NCBI GenBank assembly: GCA_963663135.2
Contig: CAXXRM010000004.1
Span: 124,001-188,000 of the forward strand
Direction of reading: 5' to 3'
Length of the DNA: 64,000 nucleotides
DNA from: Io17-Chloro-G2 sp963663135
Lineage (GTDB): Bacteria > Chloroflexota > Dehalococcoidia > Lucifugimonadales > UBA3495
The notes below the pieces were generated by a model. The model had not been told where the DNA came from. It saw nothing but the letters and a program-made list of their open reading frames with translations, and ran no database searches. This document shows, piece by piece, positions 18,675-27,542 of the stretch (within the stretch, counting starts at the first letter, position 1; each line of letters starts with the position of its first letter). A program made the translations under genes and the position numbers.

Positions 18675-18735
18675 TAAAGCGCGAAGCCGCCGGGGATTCT
18701 AAGATTAAGCTTTGTCCGGAGCGCGTGCTGTCGCG

Positions 18736-19581
18736 CTAGGGCGGCTGGCAACCCGGACAGTAGTAGGTGCCTCGGGCTCTAACCCGAATGCCCACTATCT
18801 CGGCGCCGCAGCTAGGGCACGGTGCTCCGGACTTGCGGGGTATGGACCAGGCTTCCAGTCCCATGGGCGGATCGGGCCATTGTGCCTGCCGCGCTTGGTC
18901 GTAGCGAGCCAGGGATGCGGAAAACGCAGCGACGATGCTGTTTCGCAAGCGATCCAACTCTGTTGTGGATAGGGACGACGCGGGCCGGGTGGGGTTGATG
19001 CCGCTCAGGTGCAGCGACTCGTCGGCGTACAGGTTCCCCATTCCCGCAACGATGGCTTGCTCTAGCAGCATCGCTTTGACCGGAGCGTTCCGGCGGCCCA
19101 GGGCTCCGGCCAGGCCATCGACGGTAAAGCCCCCGCCGAGCGGGTCCGGTCCCAGCGACGGCAAGATTTGGTCTGGGTCCGAGGTCAGCCACAATTTGCC
19201 GAACTTGCGCCCGTCGATAAACCGCAACTCCCGGCCGCCTTGCAGATGGAAGGTGTGCCGGACCAGGGGATGGGGAGTCTGCTCGGAGGACTGCACCCGG
19301 AGACCGCCAGTCATCCCCAGATGCAATATCAGTGTCGCTGGTTGGGCCGGTTGAGTCTCCCCGTCAGCCCCTTCTTCCTTGGACAACCGGAACAGGAGAT
19401 ATTTCCCCCGACGATTTACCTGCTGAACCGTTGTTCCCAACAACCCAAGCACGAAGTCCTCAAGGGGTGGCGTCCGCACCGCCTTTGCCCAGGTAATGTT
19501 TGCCCCCTGGAAGCTGCTGGAGGGCAGTCCTGCTTCTATCAGGTAGCGGCGGGTATTTTCGACTTCCGGTAATTCGGGCAT
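18736..19581 (-). CDS. mutM: Formamidopyrimidine-DNA glycosylase
   Basis: MutM removes 8-oxoguanine and formamidopyrimidines. The N-terminal MPELPEVENTRRYL supplies the catalytic Pro and Glu, NRRGKYLLFRL contains the beta-elimination Lys region, and the C-terminus has a four-cysteine zinc finger (CPSCGAEIVGIR and TYYCPGC). Length is 281 aa, typical for the family. It lies downstream of ileS on the same strand with a 158-bp gap. A GC-rich hairpin, AGCGCG/CGCGCT, overlaps the stop codon near 18720-18737. Confidence 0.97.
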   Translation of the reverse strand: MPELPEVENTRRYLIEAGLPSSSFQGANITWAKAVRTPPLEDFVLGLLGTTVQQVNRRGKYLLFRLSKEEGADGETQPAQPATLILHLGMTGGLRVQSSEQTPHPLVRHTFHLQGGRELRFIDGRKFGKLWLTSDPDQILPSLGPDPLGGGFTVDGLAGALGRRNAPVKAMLLEQAIVAGMGNLYADESLHLSGINPTRPASSLSTTELDRLRNSIVAAFSASLARYDQARQAQWPDPPMGLEAWSIPRKSGAPCPSCGAEIVGIRVRARGTYYCPGCQPP

Positions 19582-19739
19582 CGTCCGATTCTGTGAGAGC
19601 GCGGCAGGGTCACACGCATCCGCGGGGGCGGTCAGGGCAACAGGGCATCGGCTATTTGCCGCCGTGCTGGTCGGGAATCAAGCTCGGGTCGCCCAGAAGC
19701 GCGATGGGCTGCGCCGGGGCCCCGGCCGGCGCATTCTAG

Positions 19740-22700
19740 TCAGGCCCGCTTTACCGCCAGCGTAAGCTCCCGGCCGTCCAGTTTCACTGTGTCGGTCCTG
19801 TCGGCGTCTTCCAGAGTTCCCGGAGTCAGCTGTTCGGTCAGGGTTTCCTGGCGAATGTAGTCGGCAAATTGGCCGTTCATGACATTGGAAATATCTTCTG
19901 GGCCCTGGAAGTAGGTAATGATCCGGTCGGTGAGCTCAAACTTGGCGTCCCGGCGCAGGTTCTGGATACGGTGCACCACCTCCCGAGCCAGTCCCTCTTC
20001 TGCCAGGTCCGGGGTGAGTTGGGAGTCCACCGCCACCGCGTAACCCCCGTCCAGAGAGACCCAGTGGTCGCCGACGGCGACTGTCGCTTCGGTTTGATCG
20101 CCTGCGGCTTCGACCGCCTGCCGGTACAGGGGCGAATCGTCGTCCAGCGTTTGTAGCTCTTTGATGTTCAGCTCTTCCAAAACTTGAAGCCGGATCAAGT
20201 CCAGGTAGCCCGCTTCCCCAGGTGACCGGACTTTTACCGATACCGAGGCCAACGGTTGCCGGACCCGCAGGCCGGCTTTGGAACGGGCGCCCCGGCCCAT
20301 GCTGGCTACCTTCATGGCCAGCCGGGTGGCCTCCATGAGCGGCTGTTCGATCAGGTCCGGGTCGGCCACGGGGAACTCTGCCAGGTGCACACTATCGGGA
20401 GCGGCGGGATTTACCTTTTTCACCAGGCCCTGGTACAACTCCTCCGCCACGAAGGGAGCCAGCGGGGCCATCAGCTTGGCCACGGTTTCCAGGCAGGTGT
20501 ACAGGCTGATGTAGGCCGACAGCTTGTCGGTGTCATTCTCGCTCTTCCAGAAACGCCGGCGGCTGCGGCGCACGTACCAGTTTGACAACTGGTCAATGAA
20601 CTCCTGGATGCGCCGCCCTGCATTGGTGGGGTCGTATGATTCCAACAGGCCATCGACCTGTTCAACCAGGGCGTTCAACTCGGATAAAATCCAGCGGTCC
20701 AACTCGTTTTCCGGCTTCCAACCCGCAGGTTTCTGGTCCGGGTGAAACTGGTCGATGGACGCGTAGTTGGTGAAAAAGGAATACACGTTCCACAGGGTCA
20801 ACAACACCCGGCGAAGGGTTTCATTGACCAACCGGGATGAAAACCGGCGGGCTTCGCCGGGATGGGAGGCGGTGAACAGGTACCAACGCAGAGCGTCGGC
20901 TCCGTGTTCGTCCAGGACGGCCAGGGGATCGACCACGTTCCCGACACGCTTGCTCATTTTCTGGCCCTTTTCGTCCAGGATGAGGCCCAGGCAGATCACG
21001 TTGCGGTAAGACGGCTCCCCCTCTATCAACGTTGAGAGGGCGTGGAGGCTGTAAAACCAGCCACGGGTCTGGTCCACGGCCTCGCAAATATAGTCCGCGG
21101 GAAATTTTTGCACCCTTTTGAGCTCTGCCAGGTCGTCCCGGCTAAGGGTATGCCACTGGGCGAAGGGCATGGCTCCCGAATCGAACCAGGCGTCCATAAC
21201 CTCTGGAATGCGCCGCATCGCCCCGCCGCAGCCGTCATTGGGGCAGGTAAGCGTGATTTCGTCCACGTAGGGACGGTGCAAATCCAGGTTTTCCAGCCGG
21301 GCTTGTTGGCCGTCCGCTGCCAACTCTCTTAGCTCCGATACGCTGCCGACGCACCGGTGTTGGCCGCATTCCGCGCACCGCCAGATGGGAATCGGAGTGC
21401 CCCAGTACCGTTCCCGCGAGATGGCCCAGTCCACGTTGTTGCGCAGCCACTCGCCGAACCGGCCCTCCTGGATGTAGTCGGGGTACCAGTTGATGTCCCG
21501 GTTGCCGGTGACCAACTGGTCCTTCAACGCCGACGTCCGGATGTACCAGGAGCTTTTGGCGTAGTACAGCAGCGGGGTTTCACAGCGCCAGCAGAAGGGG
21601 TAGGTGTGACGGTAGACGTCTCGATGATGCAGCAGCCCCCTTTCCTGGAGGTCGGTCATGATCTCCTGGTCGGCATCCTTGACGAACTTGCCGGCGAAGG
21701 GATACTGGCCGGTGATGTTGCCCAGCAGGTCCACCGGTTGCACGAAATCAAGCCCCTCGTCCCGGCCCAGGGACAGGTCTTCATCGCCGAAAGCCGGAGC
21801 AATGTGCACGATGCCCGTGCCGTCCTCCATGGACACGAAGCCGGCCGGGACCACATGGGGTGTGAAGCTGGAGCCTGCCGGAACAGATTGAAGCTCCGCG
21901 GGCAACTCCGGGTTCGTTCGGACAAACCGCCGGACCTCGGAGCCGTAATCGCTGGGAGAGTACAAGGGGGTATAGTGGACGCCTACCAGGTCTGCGCCCT
22001 TCAGGGACGCGATTACCCGATACTCCTGACGCAGGTTGGGCTCCAACAACGCGGTGGCGAAGGCCAGTCGATGCACTTCACCGGATTCGTCGTTCAACTC
22101 CACCACCGAATAGTCGGCGGCCGGGTCCACTGCCAGAGCCGTGTTGCCGGGCAGCGTCCAGGGAGTGGTGGTCCAAGCCAGCAGGTAGGTGGGGACGCCG
22201 GTGTACAAGACCGCGGCGGGCCCTCCGTTATCCGATGGAGAACCGGGTTGGGAATCGCCTTGGGATGGTCCGCCTTCCACGCGGAATTTTACGAACACGG
22301 ATGGGTCGGGTGTGTTTTCCTGGTAGCCCAGGGCTACTTCATGGGAGCTGAGGCTGGTGACGCAACGGGGACAGTGCGGCGTGCCTCTCAGGTCCTGGTA
22401 CAGCAGGCCCTTGTCCCATAGCTCCTTCAGGATCCACCACCCTGACTCGATGTACCCGTTCTCCAACGTGACGTATGGATCGGCCATGTCCACCCAATAG
22501 CCGATGCGGTCGGTCATTACCTCCCAATCTTTAACATAGCGGAAGACGCTTTCCCGGCATTGCTGGTTGAATTTCTCAATGCCGTACTCTTCGATTTCCC
22601 GCTTGCTCCGGAGGCCCAACTCCTTCTCAATTTCCAGTTCCACAGGCAGGCCGTGGGTGTCCCAGCCGCCCTTCCGCAGGCAGCGAAAACCCTTCATGGT

Positions 22701-22916
22701 GCGGTGCCGGCAAATAACGTCCTTGAAGACCCGGGCCAGCACGTGGTGTATGCCGGGGCTGCCGTTGGCGGTAGGGGGGCCTTCGAAGAGCATGAACTGC
22801 GGGCTGTCCTGCCGTTCACTCTCGGTGCGGTGAAAAACGTCTTTGTCTTTCCAAAGCTGGAGCACGTTCGAGTCAAGCTCAGGAAAGCTGACCCGGCTGG
22901 AAACGGGGTTAAACAT
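19740..22916 (-). CDS. ileS: Isoleucyl-tRNA synthetase
   Basis: IleS charges tRNA-Ile. Class I motifs are SPGIHHVLAR (HIGH box) near residue 48 and KMSKR near 653. The editing domain (TTPWTLPGNTALAVDP) and an anticodon-binding C-terminus are present, and cysteine pairs occur at CPRC, CAEC and CPNDGC. The protein has about 1058 aa. The ATG at 22916 is preferred; the frame allows a TTG at 22925, which almost touches the stop of the Uma2-like gene (22926). No T-box leader is visible, and that upstream gene leaves no room for one unless it is co-transcribed. Confidence 0.97.
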   Translation of the reverse strand: MFNPVSSRVSFPELDSNVLQLWKDKDVFHRTESERQDSPQFMLFEGPPTANGSPGIHHVLARVFKDVICRHRTMKGFRCLRKGGWDTHGLPVELEIEKELGLRSKREIEEYGIEKFNQQCRESVFRYVKDWEVMTDRIGYWVDMADPYVTLENGYIESGWWILKELWDKGLLYQDLRGTPHCPRCVTSLSSHEVALGYQENTPDPSVFVKFRVEGGPSQGDSQPGSPSDNGGPAAVLYTGVPTYLLAWTTTPWTLPGNTALAVDPAADYSVVELNDESGEVHRLAFATALLEPNLRQEYRVIASLKGADLVGVHYTPLYSPSDYGSEVRRFVRTNPELPAELQSVPAGSSFTPHVVPAGFVSMEDGTGIVHIAPAFGDEDLSLGRDEGLDFVQPVDLLGNITGQYPFAGKFVKDADQEIMTDLQERGLLHHRDVYRHTYPFCWRCETPLLYYAKSSWYIRTSALKDQLVTGNRDINWYPDYIQEGRFGEWLRNNVDWAISRERYWGTPIPIWRCAECGQHRCVGSVSELRELAADGQQARLENLDLHRPYVDEITLTCPNDGCGGAMRRIPEVMDAWFDSGAMPFAQWHTLSRDDLAELKRVQKFPADYICEAVDQTRGWFYSLHALSTLIEGEPSYRNVICLGLILDEKGQKMSKRVGNVVDPLAVLDEHGADALRWYLFTASHPGEARRFSSRLVNETLRRVLLTLWNVYSFFTNYASIDQFHPDQKPAGWKPENELDRWILSELNALVEQVDGLLESYDPTNAGRRIQEFIDQLSNWYVRRSRRRFWKSENDTDKLSAYISLYTCLETVAKLMAPLAPFVAEELYQGLVKKVNPAAPDSVHLAEFPVADPDLIEQPLMEATRLAMKVASMGRGARSKAGLRVRQPLASVSVKVRSPGEAGYLDLIRLQVLEELNIKELQTLDDDSPLYRQAVEAAGDQTEATVAVGDHWVSLDGGYAVAVDSQLTPDLAEEGLAREVVHRIQNLRRDAKFELTDRIITYFQGPEDISNVMNGQFADYIRQETLTEQLTPGTLEDADRTDTVKLDGRELTLAVKRA

Positions 22917-22925
22917 GTGATTCAA

Positions 22926-23480
22926 CTACTCGAAAATTTCTTGTATCGGGAGGGTGAAACCTGGCAGCACTGCGTCGCCGTCAAGCGTGTCGTCTTCTGA
23001 GAGAGTCACTACGGGACTATTGGGCCGGTGAACGTCTACCGTTCGGGAGTCGGGGTCCACCACCCATACCAGCCTGACCTCGTGACTCAACCACATCCGT
23101 GCCTTATCGTACACGGATGCCGCGGTGTCATGGGGAGATGCAATCTCCACCACCAAGTCGGGGATGGCATCGGAATAGCCGCGGATTCGCTGGTCCAAAT
23201 GCAGTCTTTCTGCGGAGATGAATGCTACGTCCGGTTCCCGGACCATGTCCGGGTTGGTTCCAACCCTTACACCGGAATCAAAGGCAATCACGCGCCCCAG
23301 CCTTCTGGGTTTTATGAAAGATCGTAATTCTCCGGAAATGTTAACCGCGATTACGCCATGCTCCACTCCGGTCGCCATGGTGGCCGCCAACACTCCCCTG
23401 ATCAATTCGCCCTTGACTCCCTGGCTATGCAGGCAGAGCAGGTCGTCAGCGGTAAGCAACTTCCTCTTGCTGGCAGTCAT
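22926..23480 (-). CDS. Uma2-family putative restriction-endonuclease-fold protein (DUF820)
   Basis: The 184-aa protein shows the Uma2 pattern: LLTADDLLCL at the start, VREPDVAFIS, then PDLVVEIASPHDTAASVYDKARMWL, where D, E and the distal K form a PD-(D/E)xK-type site, then LVWVVDPDSRTVDVHRP. Family members are common in cyanobacteria and Chloroflexota in many copies; their biological role is unsettled. It lies directly upstream of ileS and ends within 10 nt of it, so the two are probably co-transcribed, although no functional link is evident. Confidence 0.88.
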   Translation of the reverse strand: MTASKRKLLTADDLLCLHSQGVKGELIRGVLAATMATGVEHGVIAVNISGELRSFIKPRRLGRVIAFDSGVRVGTNPDMVREPDVAFISAERLHLDQRIRGYSDAIPDLVVEIASPHDTAASVYDKARMWLSHEVRLVWVVDPDSRTVDVHRPNSPVVTLSEDDTLDGDAVLPGFTLPIQEIFE

Positions 23481-23553
23481 CGCGCAAAACGCCTCTGGGT
23501 TGATTTAGGACATTATACTCCTTGGTAGACGCTCCAACGTTTTCGCCAAGCTC

Positions 23554-24348
23554 CTACCCCATTCGCCAGAAGTGATTCAGGGGGCCGTGGCCCTGGCCTA
23601 TGGGGAAGGAATGCCGGATGGCTTCAGTGACGTAGTCTTTGGCTAGGGCTACGGCGTCGGAGGGAGTCATGCCCCGGGCCAGGCCGGCCGCCACCGCGGA
23701 CGCGAAGGTGCAGCCGGTGCCGTGGGTGTTTTTGGTCTCTATCCTGGGAGACGTGAATTCCCGGAAGGCGACTCCGTCGAAAAAGAGGTCGGTGGCGGGA
23801 CCATCCAGATGCCCGCCCTTAACGACCACGGACCGGCATCCCATATTCACAATCTCACGGGCGGCGACGCGGGCGTCGTCGGGGGAAGTTATGGCTCTGG
23901 ACGTGAGAGCCTCCGCCTCCGGGATATTGGGTGTGACCACCGCCGCCAGGGGAAGAAGCAGGCTTCGCAGGGAGTCGATGGCGTCTTCCCGCAAAAGGGA
24001 ATCCCCGCTTTTGGCGACCATAACCGGGTCCACGACCAGGCGTTGCACCTGGTGGCGCTGAACGGCCTGGGATACACACTCGATGATCGGGCTGGAGGAC
24101 AGCATTCCCGTTTTGACTGCGTCGGCGCCGATGTCATCCAGCACAGCGTCAATCTGCGCGGTGATTACGTCGGTTGGGATCTCATGGACCGCGGTGACTC
24201 CCACGGTGTTTTGCGCGGTAATCGCGGTGAGCGCCGAGGCCCCGTAGACTCCCAACGCTGCAAAAGTCTTGAGGTCGGCCTGGATGCCGGCGCCTCCACC
24301 GGAATCCGAGCCGGCGATGGTCATGGCTCTCGCCCGAGGTGTGGTCAT
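23554..24348 (-). CDS. thiD: Hydroxymethylpyrimidine/phosphomethylpyrimidine kinase
   Basis: ThiD phosphorylates HMP to HMP-P and HMP-PP for thiamin synthesis. The signature AMTIAGSDSGGGAGIQADLK, the KTGMLSS loop, VVDPVMVAKSGDSLL and the anion-hole NTHGTGCTFASAVAAGLA are all intact. I place the start at ATG 24348, which shares TGATG with the tenA stop (264 aa). The frame also extends four codons upstream to 24360. It is the last gene of the TPP-riboswitch operon. Confidence 0.95.
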   Translation of the reverse strand: MTTPRARAMTIAGSDSGGGAGIQADLKTFAALGVYGASALTAITAQNTVGVTAVHEIPTDVITAQIDAVLDDIGADAVKTGMLSSSPIIECVSQAVQRHQVQRLVVDPVMVAKSGDSLLREDAIDSLRSLLLPLAAVVTPNIPEAEALTSRAITSPDDARVAAREIVNMGCRSVVVKGGHLDGPATDLFFDGVAFREFTSPRIETKNTHGTGCTFASAVAAGLARGMTPSDAVALAKDYVTEAIRHSFPIGQGHGPLNHFWRMG

Positions 24349-25010
24349 CACTCCGGCCACCGGTCGTCCTGATAGGCCATTTCCCAGAACAGGTGCTCAT
24401 ACCGTAGAACGTCCACGAAAATACGCTGCAACCGGGACCGGGCGGCGACCGACAGGTCCGCCTGGTCGACGACGCTCCGGAGCCAGCCTGCGAACGTGGC
24501 CATGCCCGGACTGGTGTGCAGGTCGATCCAGGTCTGGTAGTAGTGGTTTGCCGGTTGTTTGCCGGCCCTTTCCAGGCGTTGGGCCCAGTCCAGGTAGGGC
24601 CACTCTACCGCCAGCAGCGCGGCGGCGACCTCGGTGAAGTCTCCGGAGTAGGCGATGTTGCGCAGGTAGCCGCTGTAATGCAAGGTAGTGGGACGATAGG
24701 CCAAGCTGGCCACATCATGGGCCGACATGCCCCGTTGCCGAAAGGCTTCCTGGAAGAGCGATTCCTCCCCGCCCAGGCCCAGGTGGAGAAATCCCACAAG
24801 TTGCCGGCAGGCGTCGAAGTCGGGAGCCTTGGCGCTGGCCAGGCTGAGCAGGATAGCCCAATCCTTGAGGAACAGGTAGTCCTGGTCGAAGTAGGTCTGG
24901 AAAACCTGGGGGTCCAGGGTGTTATCCCCCAACTCGATGACAAATCGATGGGTGACTACCCTTTCCCACCAGGGGCCTACGCCCGATCTTAGCTCATCAC
25001 TCAGACCCAT
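24348..25010 (-). CDS. tenA: TenA-family aminopyrimidine hydrolase (thiaminase II family)
   Basis: TenA enzymes hydrolyse amino- or formylamino-pyrimidine breakdown products of thiamin toward HMP. The 220-aa all-helical protein has GPWWERVVTHRFVIELGD, TYFDQDYLFLKDWAILL and HLGLGGEESLF. At the region of the usual catalytic Cys (LLPCxW in TenA_C) it reads ALLAVEWPYLDW, so the Cys is absent and a Glu lies next to it, as in the TenA_E subgroup. This assignment is by eye. The ATG at 25010 lacks a clear Shine-Dalgarno. It is coupled to thiD by a one-base overlap. Confidence 0.93.
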   Translation of the reverse strand: MGLSDELRSGVGPWWERVVTHRFVIELGDNTLDPQVFQTYFDQDYLFLKDWAILLSLASAKAPDFDACRQLVGFLHLGLGGEESLFQEAFRQRGMSAHDVASLAYRPTTLHYSGYLRNIAYSGDFTEVAAALLAVEWPYLDWAQRLERAGKQPANHYYQTWIDLHTSPGMATFAGWLRSVVDQADLSVAARSRLQRIFVDVLRYEHLFWEMAYQDDRWPE

Positions 25011-25109
25011 AGTCTCGTTTGCCTTTTACTCGGGTACTCCGTGGTTAAGAGCGCCTTTAAGCCGGTCCGGGCGGCGCAAGATGGGCGTCCCCGACAAAGT
25101 TATGCGTGG

Positions 25110-25445
25110 TCATGTTTGATCAACGGTGAGTTGGACCGATTCCGGATGGTTTGAGCCTTCACCCTCGTGCGGGTCGGTCAGAAATCCCATGGCGATACCC
25201 GGCAGAGTCTCGATGTGCATCCCGGTCCGGACGCCAACCTCAAGGGAAAGCCGGGCCACCGCTTCGTTGTCGTCGGCCTGGATCATCATCAAAAAGTCGT
25301 AGTGTCCCAACACCGCATAGCGGCCCAGAATCTCGGCTCCCGCCACCGAGATGTTGCCGGTGGCTTCCACCACCAGATCGGGGTTGTCGTAGACCCTCTG
25401 TTGGCCCTCGGTAGTCAATGTGCCAAGCAGGAAATAAAGCGCCAT
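25110..25445 (-). CDS. GYD-domain protein in the thiamin operon
   Basis: The 111-aa protein matches the small GYD family: ALYFLLGTLTTEGQQRV at the start, then GHYDFLMMIQADDNEAVARL (the G-Y/H-Y-D core, here GHYD) and a C-terminal METLPG-like segment (HIETLPGIAM). GYD proteins have a ferredoxin-like fold and no established function. The ATG at 25445 with AAAGGTG upstream is chosen; the frame extends to 25670 but into non-conserved sequence. It sits between thiY and tenA with gaps of about 100 nt on each side and should be under the same riboswitch. Confidence 0.82.
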   Translation of the reverse strand: MALYFLLGTLTTEGQQRVYDNPDLVVEATGNISVAGAEILGRYAVLGHYDFLMMIQADDNEAVARLSLEVGVRTGMHIETLPGIAMGFLTDPHEGEGSNHPESVQLTVDQT

Positions 25446-25542
25446 AGGGTTACACCTTTCGTGTGGTCCGGATCGTTGGGCTGGCCTAGTAAAACACCCG
25501 CGTTGCGCCGGGAATGCGGCCGGTCCGGACCAACCTCCGGCT

Positions 25543-26535
25543 TCAGTTATCGGCTTCTTCCACGAACTTGTTGGTGAAGGCCGCTTCTCCATCGATAGGA
25601 CTGTCCACCAAACCGTTGGTGTGCATCCAGTCAGCGAAATTCGTCCATTTCTCCGATGTTTGCCAACCAACTTTCCCGGCCTCGGTCCACAGGGGAGCGA
25701 TGACCAGGATCCCCGGCCGTTCTATGGCCTCATCCACCTCTTCGTTGGAAGCGGCAAGCAATGTGTCCACGGCTGCCTCAGGGTCTGCGGCGGCGTCGGC
25801 ATAGCCGCGCATCAGGGCCCGCACCAAACGCTGGGCGACCTCGGGCCGCTCTTCCAGGGTCTCCTCGCTGGCGACCAGCACCAATTGGTAGAAGTCGGGT
25901 ACTCCCCACTCCTCCATGCGCATGACATTCACTGGGTGGCCCTCGTTTTCAATTAAGATCGATTCGTGGCTGAAATAGCAGCCAATACAGGCGTCCACTT
26001 CGTTGGTGATCAGGACCTCCACTAAGTTGTACCCCACGTTAATCAGCTCAACTTCCTCGATCCCTCCGGAAACGCCGTCGTGCTTCAACATGGTATCCAG
26101 CAGGGGCTCGTTAATCGGTATGCCGGGGTAACCTACCTTTTTGCCGGCCAATTGGCTTGGGCGTTCGATTCCCGATGACTTGAGGGTCTGCACCGAGTTC
26201 AATGGATGTTGGACCAGGGCGGCGATGGATACCACGGGCACGCCCTGTGATCGGGCCAGCAAAAGATCAGGTTGGTAGTTGATGCCAAAGTCGTCGGCTC
26301 CGGCGGCAACGGTCTGGTTTACCGTGGAAGGGTCCACCGGGGTGTAGAATTCGACATCCAGGTTCTCGTCGGCAAAGTAGCCTTTCTCCTGGGCTACAAA
26401 AATTCCGGCATGGTTGGCGTTGGGATACCAGTCCATCGCCAGCCTGATCTTGGTCGTCTCTTCTTGCCCGCCGCACGCCGCGAAAGCCAATATACCGACG
26501 ACTACTAAAGTGAGGACCCACAATTTTCCGCGCAT
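25543..26535 (-). CDS. thiY: Thiamin-pyrimidine-precursor ABC transporter, substrate-binding lipoprotein (ThiY/NMT1 type)
   Basis: ThiY captures pyrimidine precursors such as formylaminopyrimidine outside the cell. The signal sequence ends in the lipobox LAFAAC, so the protein is lipid-anchored. The mature part opens with IRLAMDWYPNANHAGIFVAQ, hallmark of the NMT1/THI5-like family, and has ADDFGINYQPDLLLARSQG and ACIGCYFSHES. Length is 330 aa. An AGGAGGTG lies 8 nt before the ATG. Operon context (riboswitch, thiZ, thiX, tenA, thiD) supports a thiamin-related substrate over sulfonate or nitrate. Confidence 0.93.
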   Translation of the reverse strand: MRGKLWVLTLVVVGILAFAACGGQEETTKIRLAMDWYPNANHAGIFVAQEKGYFADENLDVEFYTPVDPSTVNQTVAAGADDFGINYQPDLLLARSQGVPVVSIAALVQHPLNSVQTLKSSGIERPSQLAGKKVGYPGIPINEPLLDTMLKHDGVSGGIEEVELINVGYNLVEVLITNEVDACIGCYFSHESILIENEGHPVNVMRMEEWGVPDFYQLVLVASEETLEERPEVAQRLVRALMRGYADAAADPEAAVDTLLAASNEEVDEAIERPGILVIAPLWTEAGKVGWQTSEKWTNFADWMHTNGLVDSPIDGEAAFTNKFVEEADN

Positions 26536-26669
26536 CTAAGAAGCACCTCCTAAAATATAGAGCCAGTGGCGCCAACCGGGCGCCCGCGGTGTATCAAGCG
26601 ACGGCGGGGACGTGTCTGCCCAGATCCAGCCCGTAAGCCCACCGCGTAATGGTCTGTTCAATTTCTCGG

Positions 26670-27542
26670 CTAATGTCCCTCCGTCTGTCGCCGGCGTTTT
26701 TCGGTGTGGTACCAGGGCAACATCAACCTTTCCAGGGCGCCGGCTATCAAAAAAAGCGTTATCCCCATTAGGCTGAGCAGCACCACTGCGGCGTAGACTC
26801 GCTCCGACAAAAACTGGGCCTTGGACCGGATGGCCAGGTACCCCAGGCCTTCGCTGGAACCCACCCACTCCCCGATTACCGCCCCGATTACGCTCACCGT
26901 AATGGCGATCTTGACGCCGGAAAACAGGAAGGGCATAGACGCCGGCACGTGGATTTTGCGAAAGACCTGCCAGCGGCTGGCGCCCAGGGTCTTCAACAGG
27001 TTGATCATGTCGGGGTCGGCGGATTTCAACCCATCGACGGTGTTTACCACGATGGGAAAGAACGAGATGAGGGCTACTACGATGACTTTGTGCTGGATAC
27101 CGTAGCCCAGCCAGATCAGCAGCAGTGGGGCAATTACGATTATCGGGATGGTTTGCGAAGCGACCACGCCGGGGTAGATTACCCGCTCCAGGGTTTTGGA
27201 CCAGGTGATAAGCCAGGCCAGCGCTACTCCACTAAACAGCGCCAGGGCAAACCCGATCATGACTTCTTCCACGGTTACCCAGGTGTGGCCCCACAGCATG
27301 CCGCGGGATGTCCAAAGCTCGGCTCCGATCGCTGAAGGAGCCGGCAGCTTCCATGCGGGTATGTCGTTGGTGGCGACGACCCATTCCCAAAGGCCAATAA
27401 TCCCGGCGACGATAATTCCCGCCGGAAGCCAACGCGTGATGCTTTGGGCGGCATATTCGGCAAAAGGTGGCGCCACCTTCGATTTGCCTGCCGTTTGGAC
27501 CTCCACGAGGTCGGCCAGGGGCGCTTCTTTCCTTACGGCCAA
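26670..27542 (-). CDS. thiX: ABC transporter permease for thiamin pyrimidine precursors
   Basis: The 290-aa membrane protein has about six hydrophobic segments and the binding-protein-dependent permease motif (NLLKTLGASRWQVFRKIHVPASMPFL, the EAA-type loop that contacts the ATPase). The start is a TTG at 27542 with GAGGAG about 7 nt upstream; it overlaps the end of thiZ by 10 nt. The N-terminal 35 residues are hydrophilic before the first membrane segment. It forms the transporter with thiZ and thiY. Confidence 0.92.
   Translation of the reverse strand: MAVRKEAPLADLVEVQTAGKSKVAPPFAEYAAQSITRWLPAGIIVAGIIGLWEWVVATNDIPAWKLPAPSAIGAELWTSRGMLWGHTWVTVEEVMIGFALALFSGVALAWLITWSKTLERVIYPGVVASQTIPIIVIAPLLLIWLGYGIQHKVIVVALISFFPIVVNTVDGLKSADPDMINLLKTLGASRWQVFRKIHVPASMPFLFSGVKIAITVSVIGAVIGEWVGSSEGLGYLAIRSKAQFLSERVYAAVVLLSLMGITLFLIAGALERLMLPWYHTEKRRRQTEGH

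Noticed and set aside
21357..22421. 354-codon plus-strand frame opposite ileS
   Set aside because: Shadow of ileS; composition and lack of ribosome site argue against it.
22917..23000. Possible T-box leader for ileS
   Set aside because: The region is coding for the Uma2-like protein and shows no T-box sequence or terminator.
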